A stretch of DNA of 64,000 bases. Source: Carposina sasakii. Taxonomy: Eukaryota; Arthropoda; Insecta; Lepidoptera; Carposinidae. The translations under genes and the position numbers were made by a program. Numbering within the stretch: position 1 is the first letter of the stretch; each line of letters begins with the position of its first letter. Of the stretch, positions 10,886-22,912 are shown one piece after another. Under the pieces are notes generated by a model, which was not told the origin of the DNA, searched no databases, and was given only the letters and a program-made list of their open reading frames with translations. The stretch spans positions 992,001 through 1,056,000 of the forward strand of contig CP053168.1 in assembly GCA_014607495.2 (NCBI GenBank), read 5' to 3'.

Positions 10886-13800
10886 ATGGTGATCTGTAGG
10901 TACTATCGAAATATTTTTAGGTAATCTTTTGGTTAATAAAATAGTTTTTTTTTGTGTTTTGTAAAATTGAGTTTTGTCCTTTACCTACCTACATAAACTG
11001 ATTTTTCATTATCGAAATATTAGTCAGTCATACGTATTCTACATTAATGTAGAGGCTACTCGTATAAATCTGCATTCGCACGGACTACATTAATTTATCA
11101 CAGCTCTTACTTATACCTCCTTTATAATACGTAGGGTAAAGGTCAATGACCCCGCGATATATTTTTGTTAGAGCCCGAAATGATTTTTATTGATTGTTTA
11201 CTTTAAAGGACAGGTGATGAGTGGCGATGGGTTGAATAATGGACTCCATTGTGATATTTTATTTATAAGTATTAGAAATGCGATGGCATGTTTTGGTAAC
11301 ATTTCGAAAATTTATAAAAAAAAAATGGACATGAATTAATTTGCAATACCTTGGTATATTAGGCATAGGCCTCTATCTAAGGTATAGGTGTTTTGTCTTA
11401 GATAGAGTTTTACTAAGGAAACTATTAAAAGCCAAATTTTCTTGTCTCTATACTTATAATATGTACATATTCATGAAACCTCCCTCTATGTATCCATGAA
11501 AATATTTGAATTAATTTGATCTTTTTAATATTAATAGACGTTTTATAGATAGGTAGGTACGTGAATACTTTTATATCAAACTGAAAAAGATATCACGGTA
11601 TAGATAGAATTTTTTTTACCTACAATGTATTAACGTAATACTGCAGTAGGTAATAGGGGCAATTACTTGATATAAAAATAAACTTTTATAAAATCAGTGT
11701 CTCAACAACTGTCGACTGACATATTTCTGCCACGATTAGTAGGTTACATCACAATATTGAACCTTAACACCAAAACAATAAACGTTACATTTCACCTAGA
11801 GTTCAACATCATTGTAGTCCACCTAATGACAGGATATGAACCGTGAATCGAGTTTATATTGTTTATTTATTTGTAAAAAAAAAACATTTTCTTACGCTGA
11901 AGTTACCGGTCATTGTTTTATAATTTTCTCTTTTTTTAGACTGTGACTTATATAATTACCTAAGATTACTAAGCTAAGCGTTTCGTTCCTTGTGATATGT
12001 GAATCATAAATAAGTATGACATATTATATTAGGGTTTTTGTACCTACCTATATTTTGTATAAAACTACCCGAAAAAAATGTAGAGTGTTGCTATAAAATA
12101 TGTTATGGAGAAAAAAAACTGGGCTAAAGAAAGGGTAAACTTTCAATTTCGAAGGTATCCCTAATTAATTAACGACCACAACACATGTTTGGATTTGTAA
12201 TATTGTATATTTGTCACGCTTTCTCTAGGAATAACCATTAGGAACATTAGTCAACATCTTAACCACCCTCTCTTTGCCACCTGTTGATATTAAAAAAATG
12301 AAACAGTCAGTGCCGTCAGTTGGTCGTTTTCCCGCTTTTTTATTAAAATGTCGGTCACAAAGATTTGTTTTATTTCTTTTTAATTGTTATTCCGTATCAC
12401 TGCGGATGTATAAGGGTTAAGATTGTACTTACTTAATCGGAAATAACATGTGTTTGATGCATTCAAAAGTCATTAAATTTAATTTTATTGAACACCTTCA
12501 CGTCAAGGAATGTGTATTTATGTATATCTGTTTTTATGATTGATTTCCAGTCGGTATAAAAAATAATGTGAACAGGTAACCCATTTTATAATGTAGAGCA
12601 AAAAATTATTTATACAAATTATTTTGACAGCGGTAGTTTATGTATTGTTTTAAGCTGAAACCTGATGTATTATAAATGAGAAAATTATTAAAATTACTTA
12701 ACCGAATGGTAATTTCATGGATATTTCGTCGCCATTATTTCTTACATGCTAACGAAACGATCAGTCCTACAGACAAACTATAAAAACCATTTTCACTTTA
12801 GCATATTCTCACAATTAGTTTTAATCTACTTTGGATTGTGCAAATACTCAGAAAACCGGGATAAAAAAGATCTGTCAGAAAAACGCGGGAACACATCAGC
12901 GCGTTGTCTATGGTAAGTTCATAAGTTTTTTAGTCTGTACCTGGGAACTGGAATACGTGAGGGAGAGCCTCTCAGCGATGAAAAAACTTATCAAAAGCCC
13001 CTCATAATGATCATTACAAGTGATCGAATGAATAGTTAATGAGTTGGGAATATTGAGGTTTGGTTTTGCTGGTTAGGGATAACTCGTGCAATTGTATGAG
13101 ACGAAATTACCTACATTATCATAAACCTGTTAATTAAGTTATATTAATTAGGAAAGTTTTTAATACATGGTTTATTTAATCTTGACCGAGAAAACAACCT
13201 TAGCTTTCAGGTCTTTACATAATTACCATCTTTTAAATATTGTATAGGTAGGTGGTTATTATAACAGAAGCTAACGTAAATTTCATTTAAATGTAATAAG
13301 TCACCTTAGATTAATTATTGGTCTTCGCTCCCGAATCATGATTCTAAGTAAGCTACTTCTATACGATAATCTTCTATACGATATCTACTATATTCAACAA
13401 CACTCTTAGGCACATTTAAAAACAGCAAATAATGTAAAAACTGCGGATTCAACATCCTGCTTCACTTTGATACAAACGACATTACATTTCTAACCGATGT
13501 AATAATAAAAACTCTCCCTTTTCATAAGACAACAAAGAACATAACAATTAACAGTACGTAACCCTATACTCGTGGTCCAGTCGACACATGAATCCTTTCA
13601 TTCACATCCTCATTTGACTAAAACATCTCCGGAAGTAAAAAAGTCATTAATACTGGAGGGTCATTTATTCCCACAGATAGCACCTTACGGCCAGCCAAAA
13701 CAAACTAGTAATCAAATTTTTTATACAAAAGTAAAAGAGGCAACCCTTCCGCGTTTTTTAGGCATAGACAAGACCATTCAGCCTCTTCCGTGAGAACGTC

Positions 13801-14211
13801 AAATAAGACCATAGAGAAAAACTGAGGACTGTATGGAGGTCCGATAAAAAATATTACTTTTGGGGCGCGAGTGGACAGTTGCTGGTCTAAAAAAAGAGTT
13901 ATTGCTTGGGAATGAATAATAAATGGTGTCGTTATTTGTGGACTATCAGATTCAAATTGAAAAGGTGGTCTTTGACGTGTTGTCGGTACTATGTCTTAAA
14001 GTTTAGTTTTTATTGAATGTAAATGGTTGTATTTGAATTTTAAAAGACTCAACAAATTTCTTTAAATTGCTATTTACAAAATTGTGTAAAACTAATAAGA
14101 AACAAAGTGTCTTAAAATACTTAAGGCAACTTCAAAATGTAGAATTTATTACGCCTAATATGGTAAATTGTGAAAACGGTTTTACTGTGGATGTATGAAG
14201 GTTTACTTACT

Positions 14212-14290
14212 TTAGTTGGTTACTTTAGTTCAGTTGGTAGAGCGATGCATGTAATGTGAGTGGTCGTGAGTTCGAATCTCACTCGGGTGA
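14212..14290 (+). repeat. tRNA-like repeat, copy 1
   Basis: A perfect T-arm, GTGAG-TTCGAAT-CTCAC, follows an A-box-like TTCAGTTGGTAGAGC, and the end CTCACTCGGGTGA plus a T-rich tail is shared with copies at 17076, 23690 and 33843. The 5' acceptor half is eroded, so a working tRNA is unlikely. Confidence 0.6.
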
Positions 14291-14850
14291 ATTTTTTTTT
14301 CATTTTCTTATTAATATTTAATAATTACTTACTTTAGTTATGTTTGAGCACTTTGAGTATGAAGGCAGTCATCACTACATCAAACATTAATAAAGCTTGA
14401 CCAACTTTATATCAAAGTAAACGTACAGAATAAAACTTATCAATAAACGGGTTGAAGCAAACATTTCCCTTACTACACTTTTAAAATACACCTATAGTTC
14501 TGTTTTACAATTGGAGAATGAATCTTAACGAAACGTGGTAGAGTCGAATGTGTGGTTAACTTTTAATGCTTTTGGTGTATTTAGGGGTAGGTTGTAGTAA
14601 TGAAGGGGTGAGTTGAGTCGCTCCTGACAGATGGCGATCAGTGGGTCATTAGGGTTGCCAGCTATCTGCTTTTTTGAGAACGAAATTTAAACTATTAGGT
14701 TTTGGAGGCGTTATTAAAATTTTATGGCTATTATTAGGTGTTGTATATGTTTTTGGAAAAAAATATTAATATTTTTTACTTCACATTTAAAACTGGTTAT
14801 ACCATCTCGTGCAAAAAATCTCATTATGACAACTTTAATTAAAAAATGTA

Positions 14851-15646
14851 TCTACACTAATATTATAAAGAGGAAAACTTTGTTTGTTTGGTTGTAATGA
14901 ATAGGCTCAAAAACTACTGGACCGATTTCAAAAATTCTTTCACCGTTAGAATCCTTATTGGACCTGGATGAACATAGGCTATAAGAATTTCCCGATATTC
15001 CCACGGGAAGGCGACCAACGGGAATTCTATATTTTTTACGAAAACCGCTATACATATGAAGCTGAAATCGGGCATATATGTTCATTGGGGACAGCGAGGG
15101 AGGACTAAAAACGGATTTCCCGAAATTCCCACGGGAAGGGGACAAACGGGAATTCATAGTTTTTACGAAAACCGCTATACATATGAAGCTGAAATCGGGC
15201 ATATATGTTCATTGGGGACAGCGAGGGAGGACTAAAAACGGATTTCCCGAAATTCCCACGGGAAGGGGACAAACGGGAATTCATAGTTTTTACGAAAACC
15301 GCTATACATATGAAGCTGAAATTGGGCATATATGTTCATTAGGGACTGCGAGGAAACACTAGAACGGATTTCCCGAAATTCCCACGGGAAGGAGACCAAC
15401 GGGAATTATTTATTTTTTACGAAAACGGTTAAACATGTGAATCTGAAGTTGAGCATATATGTTTATTTGGGACCCCGAGGAAGCACTGGGAACGGATTTC
15501 CCGAAATTCCCACGGGAAGGGGACAAACGTGAATTAATTTTTTACGACAACCGCGATAACATATAGGCTACTTTTTACACTTAACATATAGGCTACTTTT
15601 TATTTTTTCTGTAGTCCACGCGGACGGAGTCGCGGGCGTCCACTAG
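14851..15646 (+). mobile_element. Non-autonomous Helitron, copy 2
   Basis: Same element as 676-1471: TC start, CTAG end after a hairpin, inserted between A and T, including the 127-bp tandem array. I see no base difference over the parts I compared line by line, and all internal open frames are identical in both copies. Flanks differ, so this is a transposed copy and not a segmental duplication. Confidence 0.87.
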
Positions 15647-15835
15647 TTTTTAATATGAAGTAAACCCGAATTTTTTTAAGTCAATGTAAATTATAATAGG
15701 TACATACTTAAATAATTTGTCCTATGTATTATTTAATCTAGTTCCATCATAATCTTCTTGCCCTTATCCCATTATTGTGCTCGCAAGTCCGCAATGTCTG
15801 CGGACTATTGTCAACAAAATTGGATATTTAGCCAT

Positions 15836-15904
15836 AAGTGTCACTTAGACACGTGCCACTTACCTATCGGGAATAGGTAAGTGGCACGTGTCTAAGTGAC
15901 ACTT
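15836..15904. repeat. Perfect 32-bp inverted repeat, 5-nt loop
   Basis: AAGTGTCACTTAGACACGTG starts the left arm and its exact reverse complement ends the right arm; all 32 arm bases pair around a CGGGA loop. It may be a minimal MITE or a hairpin RNA source; nothing nearby decides. Confidence 0.7.
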
Positions 15905-16329
15905 TTTGAAAATCCATACATGAAATCTAGTTTCATATACAAATGAAATTAGTCTCATGCGCCTACGCTTAAAATAGCCATAGATAAACCATCAACCCTA
16001 ACCCAACTTAATTTTCTACCCTCAGAATATGGTTTAAGTAATTTTCTCTTAATTTTTTTTCCAAAGTCGTAGTGGAGGTGCTAACTACCAAACCCACAGG
16101 CGACAGTATCAATTAGACCTTATAATAGCAACATGTAAGCCATGGAGCAATTACGTGTACGGAGGTGCTCTACTTCTCTAAAATATTACCTTTAATTGTA
16201 ATTAAAAAAATATTTACACTCTTCACAACACATTTATTTTGTGGTTTATCAATGGGTTCAATATTTAGGAGTATTACAACTACCTACTGAATATTGTTAG
16301 TGTCATAATTGTGTGTATTTTTAGATATA

Positions 16330-16588
16330 CAGGGTGTAACAAAAGGGGTATGTTAAGCGAAAAGCTATGTAAATAGCCAACTAAACGGAACCTATCCACA
16401 AAATTTGAGACTCGAAATCACATGTTTATTTTTCAGATAGTATGAAGAATTCCTAAACAACTCAGAAATGTTCATACAATCTTGAAAAACAAACATGTGA
16501 TTTCGAGTCTCATATTTTGGAAATAGGTTCTCTATAGTAGGCTTTTTTCATAGCTTTTGGCTTAACATACCCTTTCTGTTACATTCTG
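16330..16588. mobile_element. Palindromic MITE, TTAAGCGAAAAGC family
   Basis: Flanked by TA, it starts CAGGGTGTAACA and has long imperfect inverted arms with GTATGTTAAGCGAAAAGCTA and ACATGTGATTTCGAGTCTCA. Related copies are at 17625-17872, 36418-37049, 37353-37540, ~47205-47393, ~62720-62820 and 63795-64000. Confidence 0.75.
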
Positions 16589-16777
16589 TAGATTAAGTGC
16601 TCACCTGTAATGTAGTGCAATCTAGACCATATCGTACCATAGTTTGTAACATAATTTTACACCCAGTTGTGTCATGTTTAGGGTGCTTAATAAATAAAAA
16701 AAACCACATTAACTTACGTACAATGGCCTCAGTTATAGAGGCTTAGTGCGGAAAATTCCCGGTCAAACTTACTAACT

Positions 16778-16835
16778 AACTCATTAACTTAGTCCCACAT
16801 TAAGAACCCTAAGGTCTTGTGTCGTGGGTAATAAT
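16778..16835 (-). mobile_element. SINE 3' fragment
   Basis: On the minus strand it reads TACCCACGACACAAGACCTT and then TTAATGTGGGACTA, matching the 3' body of the SINEs at 52884-53123 and 63301-63530. The tRNA head is missing. Confidence 0.65.
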
Positions 16836-17075
16836 TGTAATATTAGATAAATAATTATAACCGGGTTTGGCCAACTACTCATTCCCGCCTCTGCAATTTC
16901 TGTAAGCCAGGATCAACGGAGGCGACCAGAAAAATGCAAATAAATCACAGAAAATCCCTTGAATATAACTAATACAAATGAGTCGTTATCCGTTATATTT
17001 TGAATGAATGAATGAGTGAATGAAAAGCTTGTGTTGTAGGTACTATGACCTATTATAAATATATTTAAAAAAAAA

Positions 17076-17148
17076 CACCCGAGTGAGATTTGAACTCACG
17101 ACCTCTCGCAAACCGTACTTTTGCTCTAACCAACTGAGCTATCGGGTT
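17076..17148 (-). repeat. tRNA-like repeat, copy 2
   Basis: On the minus strand it begins ACCCGATAGCTCAGTTGG, keeps a perfect T-arm (GTGAG-TTCAAAT-CTCAC) and ends CTCGGGTG, allowing most of an acceptor stem. It is the best cloverleaf of the four copies, but the anticodon arm is weak and no CCA-independent evidence of function exists. Confidence 0.55.
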
Positions 17149-17624
17149 TAATTAACTCGGATGACAAATTTTACCATCTTTTTACATTACCTATTCAAAG
17201 AATACTTACCTTAGGCCAATTCCAATACTAGTGATCTAGATAAATCTCAACATGTATTATTTTGTGATCCCGTTTATTGAAAACAATTTAATAATCTGAG
17301 ATACGCCAAAAATAATCCAAATACTATTTACAATAACTATTTGGTGAAACTCCATACATATTAGTTATCACATATCTCGTTTGTATTTAGCTACATGAAG
17401 CTCCCTAATAGGGACATGTGTATGGCCTAAACGGCGCCTGCGCCTCGAGGCTACGACTTTTAATTTAAAACTATTAACAGTTCTAGTAAAATGTGTTGGA
17501 TTCTTTTTTACCATTTGAGAAGAGTAAGGTAAAGCATTGTATAAATTTAAATAAAAGCTCTCCATAGCATCTTTTGGCTTTTTTTAATAATACAAGATGT
17601 TTGCTATAATAACCACATAATATA

Positions 17625-17872
17625 CAGGGTGTAAGACTCGAAGGAATTTTTCATGGATTCATTTTGGAAATAGGTTCTCTATAGTTATTATAACTGTTAC
17701 ACCCTTTATAAGACTCGAAATCACATGTTTATTCTTCCAAAAAGAATGGAGAATTTATAAACAACTCAGAAAATAAACATGTCATTTCGAATCTCATATT
17801 ATGAGAATAGCTTCTTTATAGTGGGTTTTTTCTATAGCATTTCGCTTAAAATGCCCCTTGTGTATCACCCTG
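17625..17872. mobile_element. Palindromic MITE, TTAAGCGAAAAGC family, copy 2
   Basis: Ends are CAGGGTGTAAGA and TGTATCACCCTG next to TA on each side. The centre carries AAATCACATGTTTATTCTTC and its inverted partner. One arm is diverged compared with the copy at 16330. Confidence 0.7.
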
Positions 17873-17919
17873 TAAGTATTAGCATATTACGAGTTATAAT
17901 ATAGAAACTAGCTGTTGTA

Positions 17920-18130
17920 CGATGGCCTCCCTCAGGGCACGCCAAAAGGGTACTGCCATAGAGGGGTTTTCGCCAATAGTTACCACGCTGGGCAAGTGGG
18001 ATGGCAGGTTGTTCACCGCGGTGTGATTTTCGGACTACTCGTATGTTGTCAACACGGGAGGCACTGCCCACGTACGTATCTTACCATACCCACGGCCAGA
18101 CATGGGGTGGTGTTATTCTACTTTGCCGAC
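17920..18130 (-). mobile_element. GAT-tailed repeat (RTE-like 3' end), minus copy
   Basis: The reverse strand matches the family with CCAGCGTGGTGACTATGGGC, GGGAGGCCTACGTCCAGCAG and TGGACTGCAATAGGCTGATG. Other copies: 19565-19745, 26648-26830, 35105-35385 and 43724-43855. This copy lacks the GAT tail and is diverged. Confidence 0.6.
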
Positions 18131-18299
18131 ACCAAACGAAATTGTGAAAATTCCTTACGTACTCGTATGTAATTTCGAATATTTTTCGAGTGAATAGGAC
18201 GATCATACAGAACAGAATTATCTAACCAACAATCAATAACTTTTTTTTACTAATTACATTTTACAATCAACCTGACCAAAAAACAGACTGGAACACATG

Positions 18300-19160
18300 T
18301 CCATCTGATAACTGAAAAAGTTCTAATTTCTTTATTATATTTGATTAACCCTTCAAATGCGTCCGTCGGTCCGTAATTACGAACAGATGCAGTTCTGATT
18401 AATTACCAGAAAAAAAGCGTTTGACCCACCTGCCCAGAAATCTCACTTTCGATCGACGAAAAAACCAGAGAGTACATAGAGTCGCATTATGCGGTGACTT
18501 AACCGGGAACTAAACTCTACATCTCGTTTTATACTATTTAGGAGATCTACAGTGGCGCCACGGCTGTGTCTATCGGACTTGCGTACCGGACTTCACCAAG
18601 TTTTTTGTCTACAATTTCATATGTAAATCTACCAGTCATTGTCTATTGTCGGTTTTTATCTGCTTTCGACGGAAGTCATGTGGTATTAGGATTTCTGTAT
18701 CAATCAAGTTTTTTGCCAGTAATTTCACTATTCATCATCAGACGTCTTAGGCTACGTGAAACTTTTAAAACATCTACATACAACATTTTTATTTCGCACG
18801 GATGTGCACGTCAAAAAAACGCAAAAGTTTTTTGTGACGTCGTTAGCTCGCAACCTGCACAATAACCGCATTAATATTCATAAGCGAAGACAGTATTACG
18901 CATATCAATCACACGGTGCAAGTGCGAAAAAAAACTTTAAAAAGAGCTAATCGCATGCGCGTACACATCCCGACTTCTTTGTTTTGCGAACTGGCACTGT
19001 CATTAGCGCCGTTTACATTTGGGAACTTAGCTTTGTCGTCTCAGCGTTATTCAAATTTCGAACGCGACAATGGCTTGTTTTTGTTTATCCGCCTAAGAAA
19101 TTATTGTATTATCCCCAAGATTAAGGTTTGTTTAAATTATGCGCGGGCATAGACAACGGG
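18300..19160. promoter_or_regulatory. Candidate cis-regulatory block
   Basis: A repeat-free, GC-richer stretch with dense short words of the kind bound by developmental factors: CATTAATATTCATAAGCG, TGTGACGTCGTTAG, CATTAGCGCCGTTTACATTT. Frames inside are short and overlap each other, which argues against coding. It lies 3.7 kb before the first visible nab exon. The regulatory role is inference only. Confidence 0.28.
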
Positions 19161-19564
19161 GAGATAGAGGTGGGGTGCTTAAGACGGGTAGAGTGTTTCA
19201 AAGAATAGTTCCCATGGTTGAATTTGGAACTATAATTTTTTGTATGCAGTTACGCGTATTATTGTAGTGATAATGAGCAACTAGCGCCGCGTTTCGAAGT
19301 AATTTTTTGATGAAACGCTGTCTATCTTTGGTTTTGTCTGGCTAATTATGATCGTATGAATAGAAGTTGACTGGGTATAGTGTTCGCACGGTACCGCGAT
19401 GTTTGTGTGTTTGTATGTTGCGGTGTTATACTGGGTAATTATTGGTAGGATGTTGTTTATAATGGTAATTCGGACAGGTTTTATGAGTAAATGGTAATTT
19501 AGCTTGTTATTGGATTCCGGTAAGGATACCGGAAATGCAATACTTTCCGCAGTGTGATTATAAA

Positions 19565-19745
19565 GTTCTGGGAGGTGGGCGGCAGCGCCTCCCGTACTGA
19601 CAACATACGAGTAGTCTGAAAATCACACTGCGGTCACCAACCCGCCTGCCCAGCGTGGTGACTATGGGCAAAACCCCCCTGTGGCAGTAGCCTTGTGGGG
19701 GAGGCCTACGTCCAGCAGTGGACTGCAATAGGCTGAAGAAGAAAA
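19565..19745 (+). mobile_element. GAT-tailed repeat, plus copy
   Basis: Contains GGTCACCAACCCGCCTGCCC, CAGCGTGGTGACTATGGGC and GGAGGCCTACGTCCAGCAGT in family order. The tail here is GAAGAAGAAA in place of GATGATGAT. Confidence 0.6.
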
Positions 19746-20435
19746 TTACAAAGTATTCAAGATTTAGGTCCCAACTACCTACTCGTAGACTACGTCTATA
19801 TTTGTACTTTTTATCAACCCAACTACCTATTTGCAAATTTAGTAAAAGTTTTTAAAATTTCTAATGTACAGACAGTTTACCTACCTATTAGGTTCCCACG
19901 TCCACATTCAATCACATTTAGAAAACATAATTTATCTTATATATTTTCTGAAAAAAAAAATCCCCCTTTTAAAAGGGATTTTTCGGAGATTCAAAGAAGT
20001 CGCGGAGAGGGTTAATGAAAGATGGAGGCATAAGTATACAAAGATAGAGTTTTCGCTGAGTCGACTTATTAGCGATCACACACACCCATATTATCATATT
20101 AATCGTTAAATTAAACGTGAATATTGCCTCTAAACCATTGAAAAATAACTCTTATTTCATCAAGGAAAACAAAATACTAACTTCTTTCAATCAAGTAACC
20201 TACCCTCAAGAGAAAAAAAACTAAAATAATAAAATAGGAGTTTCAAATTAATTAAGATCTGGGGAATTAAGATCTATGCATCAACTCCAATATTTGTAAA
20301 CAATTTCAATTTTACATTAATGCCAAGGATGTAAAGTTCTATTTTATTTTATTTTTATTTTATTTCAAAGTAAATATGCATAACAGAACATTATCATTAC
20401 AAATCATATAAAATTACATGAAGGTCAATCTAGAC

Positions 20436-20630
20436 CAGGGGTTCCCAAACTTTTCTTCTCATAGACCCCTTTCAAGAGTTAACTCGTTCTGGTGGACCCC
20501 CTACAGACCTACACCAGATTAATCACATACAAATTAATTGTGAAACCCCATTTTTTCACGCTAACGTAGACCCCCATCGAGTCTCCGGTGGACCCCTCGG
20601 GGTCCACCTGGACCACTTTGGGAACCACTG
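20436..20630. mobile_element. hAT MITE with perfect 8-bp target duplication
   Basis: Ends CAGGGGTTCCCAAACTTTT and TTTGGGAACCACTG are hAT-type inverted repeats, and ATCTAGAC flanks it at 20428-20435 and 20631-20638. Length 195 bp, so non-autonomous. Confidence 0.88.
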
Positions 20631-22810
20631 ATCTAGACAATGTCCCAGGAACATGCATACATACAAGCATTAGATAATAAAACGTACACATTGGTGACTA
20701 AATTAATTGAAAATTAAAACGAAATTATTAGAAGGGTTAGTAAAGGATACACTATTCTATCTGTATAGTTCGCATACCTACTCGTATCTGCTCAGGTGAC
20801 AGCTTTAGGTAAACCTTTACTCTACATAGTTATCTAGGTAAAATTCAAAACCATAAAATCGTAATAAAAACTGTAAGTATGACTACCTACTTGTAAAATT
20901 GTAAGGTGTAAGTAAAAAAGTTTTTTTAAACAAACCTTACAAAAAAAACCTTATTTTTTATTTTTTTTTTTATTATAAAAGCTCTTGGGAAACTGCCTAT
21001 CTTGAGAAAGTTAAAAAAAAAATTACGCAGCAGCAAATGCAAATTAAACTTGCATAAATCCCATACAAAAAACCTAAACATTTAAGATTTTAAAAAGGCG
21101 CAATTTTTTCTTCCAAAACATTGAAGAGGCCATGGGAATTGCATAAAATTAAAATCAGTCTAATCAGGTACGTATGCAAATTATTACGTGACCATTTTTT
21201 AAAAGTAAAATTTAAAAAAAAAAACAATACCAGGGCCATGCGGACTGTTTTCAACCCTTCGCTGCGGATGTCTAGATTAAAAAACTAATTTGCATACACA
21301 CTTGGCTCGGTGGCGATTTTTTTGGCTAAAAAGATTATGGTAATACGTTTTTTGGACATTGCGCAGTGAGAATCGTTGTTTTTTACTGCAGTTTTTTACA
21401 CTGAGAAAGTGTTGGAAAGATAAGGTAAAAAATGTTATCTTTTGAGCAAGATTGTGAGAAAGAACTTTTGATTATAAACTCGTTTAATTTTTTTATTCTT
21501 AATTCAATTATTTATTGTTTGTTATTTAGGTAGTTTATTCCATAACATTAATAAAGGTCGTTTAAGTCACATTAGGTATGTTATGTTCTACTTTATGATA
21601 GAGTTGTAAAGTTTTGAAAACATTTTTGTATTACTTCCCTATCTTAAAGTGATAGTTGATAATTATCATTATTATAAGTTCTTTGACTCACGCTCAAATA
21701 TTTTTTAACTAACGTGAACATTTTGACAATATAGTTAACAAAGAAATGTATGTATTTTGAATATCCTTTACATACCCGTGTACTTATCTATTACTGTAAA
21801 TTATCTACTACCTACATAAGTACACACAATAACATCTCACAAAAAAAGCTACATAAATCTATTCCCAAACACATAACATAAATACATTTTTTTTTATATA
21901 TTTTTTTTCTCTTACCTGACCCAGGGGTGGAGTCGACCCACCCCACATTTTTTTCGTCATCACAAAAACCAATACCGCACTCTTATAGGGTAGTAACATT
22001 TTTTTTGTGGCAACCCTGATCAATATTTTTCCCGCGCAAACACAGCATTGGTGGGGTTGAACTAAACCGGTTTCCAACAAAAGAACCCCTTTATATACCA
22101 CGGTATTCATTTATTTTTTGTCCGCTAACGGTCGGAACGATGCTTTTGGGGTTGGAATAGAAAGGGTTGGTTTTTTGCGCTCTCTTACACGCGATTTGGG
22201 AGTGTCGAAAATTGTTAAACGCACGCGAATTTTGCTGTCGATAATTTTGAGAACCTGGGAATTCTGATATTTAGAGAGGTTGATAATAATGGGCAGTAGC
22301 AGATTATTTATCTTATAGCTGAGCTGATCACCGAAACTTCGCCTGTGTGACAAAAACTATATTTCAGCTTATTTTCTATTCTGATGTAGGTAGTGTAGGT
22401 TGTAATACTACCATTTATCATCTAATCTTAATATTCTTTATTGTACACATAAAATACAAAAAATAATGTACAAAGGCGAGCCTATCTCTAACAAATTCCT
22501 CAAAATCCGTTTGATACTTTTTACGTAAAAGAGTAACAGACATTACCTATATTCTATTCTAAAGATCCTAAATCTAGTCCAAAATCCAGATAACATGATT
22601 CATGCGTTAGTTAATAGAAGATTGAAAGGGATTTGGAGTAAGTTTGTATTGAAAAATGTAGGTACCTAATATTTTTTTTATTTCAGGCTCTTAGTTTCGG
22701 TAGATTTCCCTATTCGGCTGCCTAAAGTGCAGTGATAATACAATCTGGCATTCATGTACAACATGTTAATTATAATTTCGATTTATTTATGTATTTGTTT
22801 GTTTTTTCAG

Positions 22811-22912
22811 TGGTAGTAACGTCCGCGCCGGCAAACGAGGCCGAGTTGCAGCTATACAGAGTGATGCAACGAGCCAGTCTCCTAGCTTACTACGATACGC
22901 TTTTAGAAATGG
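22811..22912 (+). CDS. nab: nab coding exon A (NCD1 first half)
   Basis: Acceptor TTTTTTCAG at 22802-22810 and donor G|GTAAGA after 22912. Its first two bases are TG, so with an upstream exon ending in A they would form the ATG of a protein starting MVVTSAPANEAELQ, similar in length before NCD1 to vertebrate NAB1. Ends in phase 1. Confidence 0.9.

Larger units (their letters stand above)
1..22810. other. 22.8-kb region without supportable exons, upstream of nab
   Basis: I find no coding exon here on either strand. Open frames are short, lack family resemblance, and several fall inside repeats. The region is a mosaic of Helitrons, MITEs, foldbacks, SINE/LINE fragments and tRNA-like repeats, listed separately, separated by AT-rich unique sequence. 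Stretches 1.7-3.5, 3.9-5.8, 11.0-14.2 and 20.7-22.8 kb hold nothing I can name. Because the first visible nab exon needs an upstream phase-1 donor, part of this region is probably a 5' intron of nab, but no exon 1 could be identified. Confidence 0.6.

Noticed and set aside
14212..14290. Functional tRNA gene
   Set aside because: The 5' acceptor half is missing and the sequence belongs to a repeat family with shared tails.
22732..22810. Upstream extension of nab exon A from an ATG at 22732
   Set aside because: The stretch is intronic: a polypyrimidine tract and CAG acceptor precede 22811 and the extension is hydrophobic and unlike Nab.
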